Assembly: GCF_016888515.1 (NCBI RefSeq)
Contig: NZ_JAFEJK010000001.1
Location: 1,459,475 to 1,523,474 of the forward strand
Direction: 5' to 3'
DNA length: 64,000 bases
Source: Shimia biformata
Lineage (GTDB): Bacteria > Pseudomonadota > Alphaproteobacteria > Rhodobacterales > Rhodobacteraceae
In this document: piece by piece, positions 46,814 through 55,550 of the stretch
Layout: each line of letters starts with the position of its first letter
Position numbering within the stretch: the first letter of the stretch is position 1
The notes under the pieces: model-generated
Databases searched by the model: none
Seen by the model: the letters and a program-made list of their open reading frames with translations, nothing else
What the model was told of the DNA's origin: nothing
Position numbers and translations under genes: made by a program

Positions 46814-47803
46814 GTGTTGCAGGCAAAGGAACAACCCCAAAACCTGGTTTCCAAAACCCATGCGTTGCTGGAAAAATCCATAAAAGACGGACGGTTGAAC
46901 CCGGGTCGGGTGATTGTTGAATCCTCGATCGCGAAGTTGATTGGCGCCAGCCGGACGCCGGTAAAGGCCGCGATAGCGCAGCTGCATGAAGAGGGGCTTC
47001 TGACCCGTTTCGCAGGCCGGGGATTCATCGTTCGCACGCAGAATGACGCCATTGATCGCCGCCCGATCACGGCGGAAACCCTTGGTCTCAGCTCCAGCGA
47101 AGCGGGCGCGCTGAAGGTGCGGTCGTCGGAAAAGCTCTATGAAGAGGTCGAACCGCAACTCGTGCGCTGCGCTATTCGCGGCCAGCTTCGGATCAATGAA
47201 TCGGACGCCGCCCAGCACTATGGCGTGGGCCGGACCGTGATGCACGAAGTCCTGCTTCAGGCCCAGGCCAACGGCCTTGTCATCCGCGACGAAAGCTCGC
47301 GTTGGCACACGGTCGCGCTGGACGAAGACCGCATCGCCGCCCTCTATCAGCTTCGCATGCTGCTGGAACCCGAGGCGCTTGCCCTGGCCTGTTCGACAAT
47401 CCCGGTGGCGAAGCTCGACAGGATGTCAGATGACCTGGCCAAGGCCATGGCAAACTACCCGAACGTCGCGCCTGCCATGCTGTTCCGGATGGAGGACGAT
47501 CTGCACATCAGCTGCGTCAATGATTGCCCGAACGCCGAAATTTCCGAATCCCTGCGCAGAACGAACTGTCTACACCTCGTTAGCCGCTATGTCCTCGGCA
47601 ACGAGGTCGACCTTCCTGCAGACGAGCCGTTTTTCGAGGAACACCAGAACATCGTGTCCGCCCTGCGCGGCAACCAACCGGATGAGGCCAAGCGCTTCGC
47701 ACTCGACCACCTGCAAATCGCAATGCCGAAGGTGATCAACCGCGTCCAGCTCGCCAGAAACGCCTTGCCACCGCTCGACCTGCCATTTGTCGACGGCACC
47801 TGA
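46814..47803 (+). CDS. GntR-family regulator with two winged-helix segments and an FCD domain
   Basis: A 329-residue regulator, about 100 residues longer than ordinary FadR-type proteins. The first winged helix spans about residues 12-75 (SSIAKLIGASRTPVKAAIAQ and GRGFIVR). A second, similar segment spans about 108-172 (ESDAAQHYGVGRTVMHEVLL then GLVIRD). An FCD-like helical ligand domain follows (about 180-310, with DDLHISC and DHLQIAM). Translation begins at GTG (46814) after CGGAGC. It is divergent from the second sugar operon and is its likely regulator. Confidence 0.82.
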   Translation: MLQAKEQPQNLVSKTHALLEKSIKDGRLNPGRVIVESSIAKLIGASRTPVKAAIAQLHEEGLLTRFAGRGFIVRTQNDAIDRRPITAETLGLSSSEAGALKVRSSEKLYEEVEPQLVRCAIRGQLRINESDAAQHYGVGRTVMHEVLLQAQANGLVIRDESSRWHTVALDEDRIAALYQLRMLLEPEALALACSTIPVAKLDRMSDDLAKAMANYPNVAPAMLFRMEDDLHISCVNDCPNAEISESLRRTNCLHLVSRYVLGNEVDLPADEPFFEEHQNIVSALRGNQPDEAKRFALDHLQIAMPKVINRVQLARNALPPLDLPFVDGT

Positions 47804-47990
47804 ACACAAACCAAAACGCACCCGTTGCCCAAGAGCGACATAGACTGACAACACAGGGAAAAGATGAGGCGGAAGTGGTGCCCGGGGGCGGAATCACAAT
47901 GTGATCCGATGCACTTAGGTCTGAACATTGAATGATTATTTTCAGCAACTTAACAACATATCGCGTAAGATTTTCGTAGGCATTAGCTAA

Positions 47991-48014
47991 AAATTGGTCC
48001 ATAAATTGGTCCAT
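47991..48014. repeat. Tandem 12-bp direct repeat at the integrase start
   Basis: AAATTGGTCCAT occurs twice in direct contact (47991-48002 and 48003-48014); the second copy contains the integrase ATG. The 200 bases between the GntR gene and the integrase become AT-rich from about 47,900, which marks the left border of the mobile element. The repeat may be an integrase arm-type site or an operator controlling the integrase. Confidence 0.75.
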
Positions 48015-49407
48015 GGCAAGATACCTACTTACCGACGCTGAACTGCGATCTATGACACCGGGAACCTACCATGATGGCCGTGGGCTTTACTGTCTCATTC
48101 GATCCAAGACTTCGGCATCGTGGCACCTCCGGTTCACGGTTAAAAGGCGCAAAGACCTCGGGCGACAAAAAATGGGACTTGGTCCCTACCCAACAATTTC
48201 TCTGGCCCGCGCCAGAGAAATTGCAGATGAGTACCGCAGCGTCGCCGCCGAAGGCATAGACCCACGAGAACACCGGCACAAAGCCACTCGCCGCGGTCTA
48301 ACAATCGAGCAAGCGATAACAGAATTGTTCGAAAAGAAGCGCCATGCACTCAAAGGAGGTGGGACTGCAGGGCGTTGGTGGTCTCCTGTGGCGAACCATA
48401 TCCTACCTGAGGTTGGCGACGTCGGTGTCGCCGATATTTCAGTGCAGATGATCATTGATCGTCTCGGCTCAGTATATACAACGAAGCCAAGCACGGGTGA
48501 CAAAGTGTTCACCCGTTTGAAAATGGCGCTCGACTATGCGTCAGCGCAAGACGACAGGGTTGACCCAACAATTGTCGAGCGGGCGAAGGTGCAACTTCCA
48601 CGCAAGAAACCCGATAGGAAGCGTCAAGATGATGGGCACCATCCGGCTCTCCACTGGAACGATGCCCCCAAGCTTTGGGCATCGCTTGGTTCAGATGTCT
48701 TGGATACAGCTCTCGCCTTCTACCTATTAACGCTCCCTCGAGTGTCAAACATTAGTGCGATGACATGGGCGCAGGTGGATCTTAAGGAGGCGATTTGGGT
48801 GATCCCACCCGAGAACATGAAAACTGGGCTGCCGTTTGATGCTCCGCTAACGCAACCAGCACTCGAACTGCTCCGCCGCGCGCGCTCGTTTTCTCTCAAG
48901 GACTCTGGCGATCTCGTTTTCCCCAACCCTAATGGGCGAAAGACCCGACAGTACCACGTCAATTTCCTGAACAATCGCCTGCAGCGCGACGAGTGGGCGA
49001 GCACAAAACCGGGATGCCTTGCGGTTGCGCATGGCCTACGAACTACTTTCAGGACATACCTTGGCGAGCATGAGATATGTGACAATCGCATGGCAGAGAT
49101 GTCTATCCAACACGAAGTGAGAGCTAAGCAAGAAATTCCGTACAACCGAGCGCGGCTTTTGCGCCAAAGGAGAGTCATTTTAGAGAAATGGTCGGATTGG
49201 CTCCTTTCAGCGAAACGCCGACAGGAAGCTCATCTTCGGAAAATGTCTTCGATTGCGGAAACTCAGACTGGACGCACCGTTGAGGACGTCGAAAAGTGGG
49301 CAAGAGGTGAACCTGAAGATAAAGGGTCAGAAGACGACCTGAGGCATATGAGTCGCGATGAATTCATACGCCGGTCTCGTTTTGATGGACTTGAAGACCT
49401 GAAATAA
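48013..49407 (+). CDS. Tyrosine recombinase/integrase, P4 type
   Basis: A 464-residue site-specific recombinase: an N-terminal DUF4102-like arm-binding region (about 1-90), a SAM-like core-binding domain (about 95-190) and a catalytic domain (about 215-400). The catalytic first Arg is in LPRVSNISAMTW, the box II His/Arg in VAHGLRTTFRTY and the nucleophilic Tyr in IPYNRARLL. A charged C-terminal tail of about 60 residues is unusual. It lies at the left edge of the element, reading inward. No tRNA gene adjoins it, so the attachment site is probably intergenic or in a protein gene. Confidence 0.93.
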   Translation: MARYLLTDAELRSMTPGTYHDGRGLYCLIRSKTSASWHLRFTVKRRKDLGRQKMGLGPYPTISLARAREIADEYRSVAAEGIDPREHRHKATRRGLTIEQAITELFEKKRHALKGGGTAGRWWSPVANHILPEVGDVGVADISVQMIIDRLGSVYTTKPSTGDKVFTRLKMALDYASAQDDRVDPTIVERAKVQLPRKKPDRKRQDDGHHPALHWNDAPKLWASLGSDVLDTALAFYLLTLPRVSNISAMTWAQVDLKEAIWVIPPENMKTGLPFDAPLTQPALELLRRARSFSLKDSGDLVFPNPNGRKTRQYHVNFLNNRLQRDEWASTKPGCLAVAHGLRTTFRTYLGEHEICDNRMAEMSIQHEVRAKQEIPYNRARLLRQRRVILEKWSDWLLSAKRRQEAHLRKMSSIAETQTGRTVEDVEKWARGEPEDKGSEDDLRHMSRDEFIRRSRFDGLEDLK

Positions 49408-49561
49408 ATCCAACCCCCGAAATAGCTGACCCGTTTTGACCGCTGGATTTGGTCAGGAGTGCGATCCGTGGTATAATTATGGGGCAGGACCAACACCGGG
49501 GGTGGATGGTGCTGTACGCCGGGGGCGTTCTCTGAAATTCCTATAAATAGAAAGAAAGCTC

Positions 49562-49795
49562 ATGCTAACCGCATCTCGTATTGCGGCTGCGACAGAGGTT
49601 TCTCTGGGGCGCATCTACCGTGCTCTATCGAAGCCATTCCCGTTGCCGTTCATCCTTGCCCCAGCCCCAAAGAAAGGGGGCGCTTGCGAACGCCTATATA
49701 CAATTGGAGTCGTCTTGCCTCGCATCAAAGAGGCCTTCAGCCCCACGCCAGAACAAATCAAAAAACTCTTCCAAGCAGGAGGATACAATGTCTGA
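49562..49795 (+). CDS. Small AlpA/excisionase-like DNA-binding protein
   Basis: A 77-residue protein whose N-terminus LTASRIAAATEVSLGRIYRAL reads like the helix-turn-helix of AlpA/MerR-like excisionase proteins, which guide integrases or activate element genes. Its position right after the integrase fits. It overlaps the next gene by 8 bases, which supports both being real. The ribosome site is weak (AAAGAAAGCT). Assignment is by resemblance and context. Confidence 0.6.
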   Translation: MLTASRIAAATEVSLGRIYRALSKPFPLPFILAPAPKKGGACERLYTIGVVLPRIKEAFSPTPEQIKKLFQAGGYNV

Positions 49796-50222
49796 TCTTG
49801 CGGCTATCCAGAACATAATCGCAGCCCTGACTCCGCAGCAAGTCAAACGGTTGGATGCAATCCACACTCAGGTGAAGGTTGAGCTGGCCCGCAACTTCGG
49901 TGACCGTCTGGCTCCAATCATGACCGATGTGCTTGTACAAGAAAACACCACGCATCCGGACGTCCTCGCGGAGTTGGAAGGCATCAGGGAAAGCCTGCCG
50001 CAAACACCAACTGAATGGCGTTCCCTTGTTCAGACCCTCGTGCGGAACAACGATTTGGCGCAGCGGAACATCTCGTTCTCTGACGAAGCCGCAAGGGCCG
50101 AAATCCGAGCTGACGAACTGACCAAGCTCCGTCCGGATCAACGTGTGAGTTTGAGCCGGTCCGGCAAACTTGACGCCTTTCTCGACGCGCGCGTCGCTGA
50201 GTTGCTGGAGGCGGGGCTATGA
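49788..50222 (+). CDS. Hypothetical protein of the mobile element
   Basis: A 144-residue, mostly helical, charged protein with no recognised domain. It begins at ATG 49788 after a strong AGGAGG site and ends in an ATGA overlap with the next gene, so it is translated as part of a small operon with the AlpA-like gene. The sequence TKLRPDQRVSLSRSGKLDAFL hints at a nucleic-acid or phage-accessory role, but I cannot assign one. Confidence 0.7.
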   Translation: MSDLAAIQNIIAALTPQQVKRLDAIHTQVKVELARNFGDRLAPIMTDVLVQENTTHPDVLAELEGIRESLPQTPTEWRSLVQTLVRNNDLAQRNISFSDEAARAEIRADELTKLRPDQRVSLSRSGKLDAFLDARVAELLEAGL

Positions 50223-50635
50223 TGGAGTTCACGCACATCGAGCAGTCTCGTGCGCATCTGGCGCTATGCCGAGCGCTGGGCGTCACGGATGTCAAACAAA
50301 ATGCTAGAGAGAGGGCACGTCACAGCTATGCGCATTGGGCCTCTCATGATCCGACCATGCTTCGCGAGGCAGGATTGCTGGCAACGGCTTTGGCGGAATA
50401 TGCCCAGCGCTCTGAATTCTGTTTCCTTATGTCAGATTTGGCGGTTGCTGCAGACAACCTTGAGATGGCACAGTGCGCTGCGGAACTGATAGGGGCTGCA
50501 GATATTGGTCGAGGTGTTTGGAGCACTGCGCCCGATAAGAATGCGCCACGCACCTCGATCCCTCCGACCCTTTTGCGGGACTATCTAGAGGACTGGGCCT
50601 GCCACCTTCCATTTGATGAAGAACATGCGATCTGA
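50219..50635 (+). CDS. Hypothetical protein of the mobile element
   Basis: A 138-residue, helical protein of unknown function, translationally coupled to the preceding gene through ATGATG. No signal peptide or membrane segment. It closes the first small operon of the element; a 481-base gene-free region with repeats follows. Confidence 0.65.
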   Translation: MMEFTHIEQSRAHLALCRALGVTDVKQNARERARHSYAHWASHDPTMLREAGLLATALAEYAQRSEFCFLMSDLAVAADNLEMAQCAAELIGAADIGRGVWSTAPDKNAPRTSIPPTLLRDYLEDWACHLPFDEEHAI

Positions 50636-51116
50636 AGTCGAACGTGTACTATGAGACTATGTTTTGACGTGGGTCTTTCACGGACTTCGGCTCTCGGAGG
50701 CGCTCACATTGTGCCGCAAGGGCCGCTTTCATTAGGAAGAATTTGGACAGATTGTCGCACTTGGAGGCCTGCAAAGTCCGAAAATTAAATCTCCGAATGT
50801 CCGAATTTGTCTCGGTAAAATTCGGGCGACTATCACCCGTTGAGACTTCTGGTGGTGAATGTCCGAATTTGTTTTTTCGAATGTCCGAAATGCTTTATTT
50901 TCGGACATTTAGGGGCGTTTGACCTGCAAAGAAGAATAGTCATATGAATGCTCATCAACCCATACTCGGGTTGGTGGAAACGCCCATCTGTTGTGTGGGC
51001 AACAATGAAACCGGGCACCAATAAAATGTGATCCGCCTAATTCAGAAACAGTGTTTCTGATGCCGGGAGAGATGTGTCCAGCGCTCAGATAGAGCGCGTA
51101 GCTAAGGAGAAATAAA
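50636..51116. promoter_or_regulatory. Gene-free regulatory region with iterated TGTCCGAA motifs and hairpins
   Basis: GAATGTCCGAATTTGT occurs twice (50795-50810 and 50857-50872), and TGTCCGAA occurs again inside a perfect 11-bp inverted repeat AATGTCCGAAA-N8-TTTCGGACATT (50880-50909). Further on, TCAGAAACA-G-TGTTTCTGA (51042-51060) is a near-perfect operator-like palindrome. GCGCTC-AGATA-GAGCGC (51081-51097) forms a hairpin a few bases before the AAGGAG site of the next gene. No credible gene lies here. The region probably controls the primase operon. Confidence 0.7.
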
Positions 51117-51617
51117 ATGAGTGTATTTTTGACTGAGCTTGAACAAAGCAAACTCCACGCAGCAATGGCAGACGTCCTAGGGGCGTCAGACGAACTTTGC
51201 AGCCCGTTGTATACAAGGCGTGGGGCGTTGGCTGAGGTTGTTTCCAACCACACTATTCTATTGCAGGCCTACTTGAACACTGCGTTCGAAGTGGAGGCTA
51301 TGATTGAGGTCATCGTAGACATGGCCGCAGAACACCCTGATTGGTTGGTCCTGCCTAAAGATACGGTGGATGGTTTGTATCGAGAACGAACCGGTTTGAA
51401 AGTTGAGCTGCTGATGCGACTGAATGGTTTTGTACATCGGGGCGATTTCTACACGGACTATCATGGTGAGAACATCTCCGAGACAACGCTCGTTCCCGGC
51501 GAAATTGTGTGGGATGCATTTGAGCAGGTTGAATTCTTCGACAAGCAAGAGCAGGTGGCGGTGCTAGCCGGAAGGCTAGGCCACGACATCCTCGAGCCGA
51601 TTGGAGGTGTTGTATGA
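51117..51617 (+). CDS. Hypothetical protein upstream of the primase
   Basis: A 166-residue acidic protein, probably helical, with no domain I recognise. A strong AAGGAG site precedes the ATG. Its stop overlaps the primase start (ATGA), so it should be made together with the replication protein and may be a partner or regulator of it. Confidence 0.7.
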   Translation: MSVFLTELEQSKLHAAMADVLGASDELCSPLYTRRGALAEVVSNHTILLQAYLNTAFEVEAMIEVIVDMAAEHPDWLVLPKDTVDGLYRERTGLKVELLMRLNGFVHRGDFYTDYHGENISETTLVPGEIVWDAFEQVEFFDKQEQVAVLAGRLGHDILEPIGGVV

Positions 51618-54600
51618 AACACAATGCAACCGAGGTAGTGACCCAAGAAGACACCGGCGCAGTTAAACAATCGGCAAAGTCGTCAAGCAAAAAGAAGGCC
51701 AAGCCGCTGATCCCCTTCGACCAGTTGCCCATCAAGGGTGGGTTTGGCACGCCTTCGCGTCGTAATCCATATCACACTGCGCGTGGCGAAGCCGCCCGTG
51801 CTGACGCACGCAATCGCCCGCACGGCAAATACCTGAAAGATGCAGCACACATCTTGTTAAAAGCTGGCATTTCGCGTGACTACAAAGACCCCAAATACCA
51901 CGGATCTTCAGAACACAATGCTTATACGCTGGCAGCGGCGATGTACTACGCCGAGTGCGGTCTTTATGCGATCGACTGTCACGGGTTGGACAACAACGGA
52001 TATCCTACTTTTTCGACGGGCAAGGGTATCAAACACCCGCGGGGTGCGGGGTGGCCAGACGAGGCGACGACAGACCGTGACAAGCTAATTGCGCGCTGGT
52101 CCGGAGATGGTGAGTACCCCGCCGACAAGGAGGGCATCATTCGCAAGTATGCGGCAGTCGAGATGCCGCGAAATGTCGGGCTAACGTTTCCACCGGGTTG
52201 CGGGATGTTCGTTTTGGACGAAGACGGTGAAACAGGGATGCAGTCTGTTCGCGATCTAGAGGCCAAGCACGGCAAATTGCCGAAAACTTGGACGTCGGTC
52301 AGTGGGTCTGGAGGACAGCACCGAATTTTCAGGGCAAGAGCGCAAATCCACAATAGTAGTAACGAAATTGGCCCCAAGATCGACATCCGTGGGAAGAATG
52401 GCTGTATCGTAGCCGCTCCTTCCGTACACCCAAGCCTCGGGTATTATCAGTGGGCAGAAGGCTGCGCACCGGGAGAGATTGATTGCGCGGATGCTCCTGA
52501 ATGGTTGGTTGCAGCGGCGCTGGAAGCTTCAAAGCAGACACAGGCGAAGACAGAGCACGGGCGACGTCTCCGTCCAGAAGGGCAAGCGCAGTCGAAAGTG
52601 TGTGAACCGAAAGAACCGAGTGGCAACAGTCGCGGCTTTGAGGCACATCTTTCCAATATCGGGGACCACGCCGGGGGCAAGGGGTTCAATGCCCCGATCT
52701 ACAGCGCGGCATGCTCATGGTTCAGCGCGCACGGAGCCGACGCAGATGATTCCGAGCTTCTGACTCTGCTACGGGAAGCGATTGCCACTGCGAAACGTGG
52801 TAAAGATCGGAGGCAAGCAACGAAGTACGATACTGAATCTTATCTTTTGGAGCAGATTGAGAATGCGCGGCGCTGGTTCGCGGAGGTTCAGGAACAAGCG
52901 ACGGCTTTCGAGTCCTTGTGGGAAGATGCCTGCGAGGCTGAAGGCGAAGAAGACACCGGCCCTGCTGACGCAGGCCAAGAACCCGCGTCAGCGGGGGAGT
53001 TCGAGTCAACCAAGGATTGGTTGCCGGATCGATACCGCCGCTTAGGCGATAAGATGTATCGCAAGGTCCCAAAATCCGAAATGGATGCGTGGGCAAAAGC
53101 TTGCGAGGAAGCAAAAGAAAACGGCAACGATGAACCGAAACAGCCTGAACCCGTTGAAATCTGCGGTGCGTTTGATGTTGTCGGACGTTCGTCGAACGCC
53201 GATGGCACAGAGGGTGCGGGGCGTGTCATTTCGTTTGAAGGTGAGAACGGGAAACGGGTCGAGGTGACGCTATCTCTTGCGGAAATTCGCAGTGACCCGA
53301 AGGCGGTTTTCGACGTCCTGTCTGATCGTGGGTTGTGGTTGCCGGTCGGGAAGAACGCGAAAATCAATCTACAGATGCTGTTGAACACCATCACTCCGAA
53401 ACGGCAGATTCCCATCATCGAGTCGCCGGGGTGGGTTCGAAATGAACATGGTGAAGTTATCGGGTACATGCTGCCGACCGGCGAATACATGACGAATGAC
53501 GGTGTAGGGCAGATGCGTCTGGCTGAGGGTGCCCGCTTCGAGGTGGTGAAACCACGCGGTGACGTGGATAAGTTCACGGCGGCAGCGGTCGAGAGTTTCA
53601 AGTACACCGAAACGAACTTCTATTGGCCGCTTGGTCTTGCGGCTGGATTTGCAGGACCGCTCCTAGGTATCCTGAAAGAGCGGTCTTGCGGGATCGTTTA
53701 TTCTGGGCATTCGACGCTGGGAAAATCGCTAGGGCAGGAACTGGGGGCGTCCGTGTTCGGTTCGCCTGAGGAAGGCGATGGCGGTTTTCACAGCGCGAAA
53801 ACGACCACAAACGCAATCGAGGACCTGTGTGTGATCACGACGCACACTACGTTCATGTTCGATGAAATCGGTGCATTTCAGGACAAAAAACACTTGGAGA
53901 CGGTTCTTTTCGGAATGGCTGTCGGTGTCTCCAAAGCTCGCAAGAAAGACCGCAATATTGGACTGGCCCAGCGGGTCAAGTTCAACCCGTTCGTTGTGAT
54001 GTCGTCTGAATTCGGAATCAAGCAAGAGATCGAGTCCGGCGGCGGCAAGTATCGCGACGGCCTGGTCGCACGGTTTCCAGACATCGACGTGGGCAACGAC
54101 GGGGTGCATGTCTCGAAAGACAAACGGAGCATCCTTGAGGCCGTGCGGTACAACTATGGACATGCTGGGCCGGTGATGGTCCGTTACATGATCGATTCCG
54201 GCATCGCATTTGATCGCCAGAAGCTTGCCGACGAGGTGGATGCCATCATCTCGGAGCTTTCAGAGGGGAAACCCCCGGTGATCGAACGCGCCGCAAAACC
54301 CTTCGCAATCGTTTTCCGGGGGGGGCAGATCGCGGCTGACGCCGGGGTCTTGGGTGATCCTGACAGAGCTAAGACCGCAATAAAACAGGCTGTATTGAAG
54401 GCATGGGACGTGTTCTCTAACTCGGATGAGGCCAGCGCGGCGTCTGGTGGCGGTGCGTTGCTGGATGCAGTCCTTTCAAAAATGAACGGGATGTGGGATC
54501 GGACGATTATCAAGGCCGGTGAAGTTCTGACGAACGAAGAGACGGGCAAGGAAACTATCGTCGGGAGCGCCGCAGGCGATGAGGCACGAGGAACGCCAAT

Positions 54601-54841
54601 TGGATGGTACGATGATGAATTCATTTATCTGGACTACAACCGAATTGCTAAGCCCGCTGAAGTCTTTGGCGTGAACATTAAGCGCCCCGACCTTGTTAAC
54701 GTGTTCGGGAAGGCTGTGGTTCCCAAGTCAACGCGGGAAACGCCACAGAGCAGACTCCCGGCTCATGTCGCACAGGCGGCGGGGGGTGATGGCAGGGCCA
54801 TTCGGAACCTGAAACTGAAACGCGCCGAGTTGGGTATGTGA
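51614..54841 (+). CDS. Primase-polymerase / DUF927 replication protein
   Basis: A 1075-residue replication protein of an integrated element. The N-terminal part (about 85-310) matches bifunctional primase-polymerases, with the metal-binding acidic motif FVLDEDGE near residue 200 and VSGSGGQHRIF near 235. A charged linker follows. The C-terminal part (about 520-1000) resembles DUF927, a superfamily-3-like helicase/ATPase, with a P-loop GHSTLGKS near 697 and an acidic FMFDEIG near 750. Together they would prime and unwind element DNA. It is coupled to the preceding gene and followed by a terminator. Confidence 0.85.
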   Translation: MKHNATEVVTQEDTGAVKQSAKSSSKKKAKPLIPFDQLPIKGGFGTPSRRNPYHTARGEAARADARNRPHGKYLKDAAHILLKAGISRDYKDPKYHGSSEHNAYTLAAAMYYAECGLYAIDCHGLDNNGYPTFSTGKGIKHPRGAGWPDEATTDRDKLIARWSGDGEYPADKEGIIRKYAAVEMPRNVGLTFPPGCGMFVLDEDGETGMQSVRDLEAKHGKLPKTWTSVSGSGGQHRIFRARAQIHNSSNEIGPKIDIRGKNGCIVAAPSVHPSLGYYQWAEGCAPGEIDCADAPEWLVAAALEASKQTQAKTEHGRRLRPEGQAQSKVCEPKEPSGNSRGFEAHLSNIGDHAGGKGFNAPIYSAACSWFSAHGADADDSELLTLLREAIATAKRGKDRRQATKYDTESYLLEQIENARRWFAEVQEQATAFESLWEDACEAEGEEDTGPADAGQEPASAGEFESTKDWLPDRYRRLGDKMYRKVPKSEMDAWAKACEEAKENGNDEPKQPEPVEICGAFDVVGRSSNADGTEGAGRVISFEGENGKRVEVTLSLAEIRSDPKAVFDVLSDRGLWLPVGKNAKINLQMLLNTITPKRQIPIIESPGWVRNEHGEVIGYMLPTGEYMTNDGVGQMRLAEGARFEVVKPRGDVDKFTAAAVESFKYTETNFYWPLGLAAGFAGPLLGILKERSCGIVYSGHSTLGKSLGQELGASVFGSPEEGDGGFHSAKTTTNAIEDLCVITTHTTFMFDEIGAFQDKKHLETVLFGMAVGVSKARKKDRNIGLAQRVKFNPFVVMSSEFGIKQEIESGGGKYRDGLVARFPDIDVGNDGVHVSKDKRSILEAVRYNYGHAGPVMVRYMIDSGIAFDRQKLADEVDAIISELSEGKPPVIERAAKPFAIVFRGGQIAADAGVLGDPDRAKTAIKQAVLKAWDVFSNSDEASAASGGGALLDAVLSKMNGMWDRTIIKAGEVLTNEETGKETIVGSAAGDEARGTPIGWYDDEFIYLDYNRIAKPAEVFGVNIKRPDLVNVFGKAVVPKSTRETPQSRLPAHVAQAAGGDGRAIRNLKLKRAELGM

Positions 54842-54870
54842 TCGCACAGTGTTCCACAGAGATAGGAATT

Positions 54871-54893
54871 CCCCGCCGTCAGGCGGGGTTTTT
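54871..54893 (+). terminator. Rho-independent terminator after the primase gene
   Basis: CCCCGCC-GTCA-GGCGGGG followed by TTTTT ends the primase operon 30 bases after its stop. Confidence 0.9.
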
Positions 54894-54912
54894 CGTTCAG
54901 TCGTTACGCGAT

Positions 54913-55167
54913 TGGGCGACATGAGCGACAGTTGGGCGACACGATTGGGCGACGTTTGTGCTATAAGAATAGGGGATGGGCGACACTGGGCGACAATTTA
55001 GAGAAAAAAGATAGTCGACTCTCTCCACGCTGCGCTGTGCCCACAACTTCGCAGGTGATCCACACCCCGATAGAAACCGAGAATGTCGCCCAGTGTCGCC
55101 CACCCCTTGTTTGTAAGGGTCTTGTGTCGCTCAACCCGTTAGAATTTGTCGCCCAGCGTGTCGCCCA
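54913..55167. repeat. Iteron-like array of TGGGCGAC motifs with 19-bp inverted repeats
   Basis: TGGGCGAC occurs five times on the plus strand (54913, 54933, 54946, 54977, 54987) and four times inverted as GTCGCCCA (55085, 55095, 55148, 55160). The centre is a perfect 19-bp inverted repeat, TGGGCGACACTGGGCGACA (54977-54995) and its complement (55084-55102), with tandem sites 10 bases apart. A TATAAGAAT box lies at about 54962-54970. No convincing gene occupies the region. It may be a replication origin, an operator cluster or a transfer site. Confidence 0.8.
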
Positions 55168-55550
55168 CGTCGCCTCGCTTATTGAAGCGGCACTTTTGGT
55201 CTTTCCAGCAGAGGCCTCAAAGTCGCCCCCAGCGCCTGAACACCTGCCGTTTTGCAATATACAAACCTTAACATTTCCGAAAAACCAAGTTTTTAAGGCG
55301 AAATCATCGATTTCCGAATGCAAGGACTCGGTTCACATGTGCAAGTTTACGTGAATGGGCTTGTCGACATTTTGTTTATCCCGAACCTGTGTATTTTTTC
55401 GATCAATTGACGTCGAAGGCCGGAATTAGCACATCCGGAAAACTGTGGATTGGCCCTCTCGGCAACATTAACAAATGTGATTTTACGTGTCGTAGAATGA
55501 CACGAACTTAGGAAGGAACCTGCCCCTGTGCAAACGCTGGAGGCAAGTTA
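55168..55550. other. Gene-free stretch upstream of the HNH-like gene
   Basis: No convincing gene is seen in these 383 bases. They are AT-rich in part (TATACAAACCTTAACATTTCC near 55258) and contain one operator-like palindrome, listed separately. Confidence 0.5.
55486..55504. promoter_or_regulatory. Operator-like palindrome CGTGTC-N7-GACACG
   Basis: A perfect 6-bp inverted repeat lies 47 bases upstream of the HNH-like gene start, a position suited to a repressor site. Confidence 0.45.

Noticed and set aside
50833-51253. Antisense small open frames in the 50.6-51.1 kb region
   Set aside because: They have no ribosome sites, run into the 51117 gene on the opposite strand and cross the palindromic sites.
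54913-55167. Possible CRISPR array
   Set aside because: The repeated unit is only 8-19 bases, occurs in both orientations and has irregular short spacing; there are no cas genes.
54932-55354. A 140-codon open frame through the TGGGCGAC array
   Set aside because: Its coding sequence would consist partly of the repeated motifs, there is no ribosome site, and the predicted protein looks unstructured; the repeats are better read as DNA sites.
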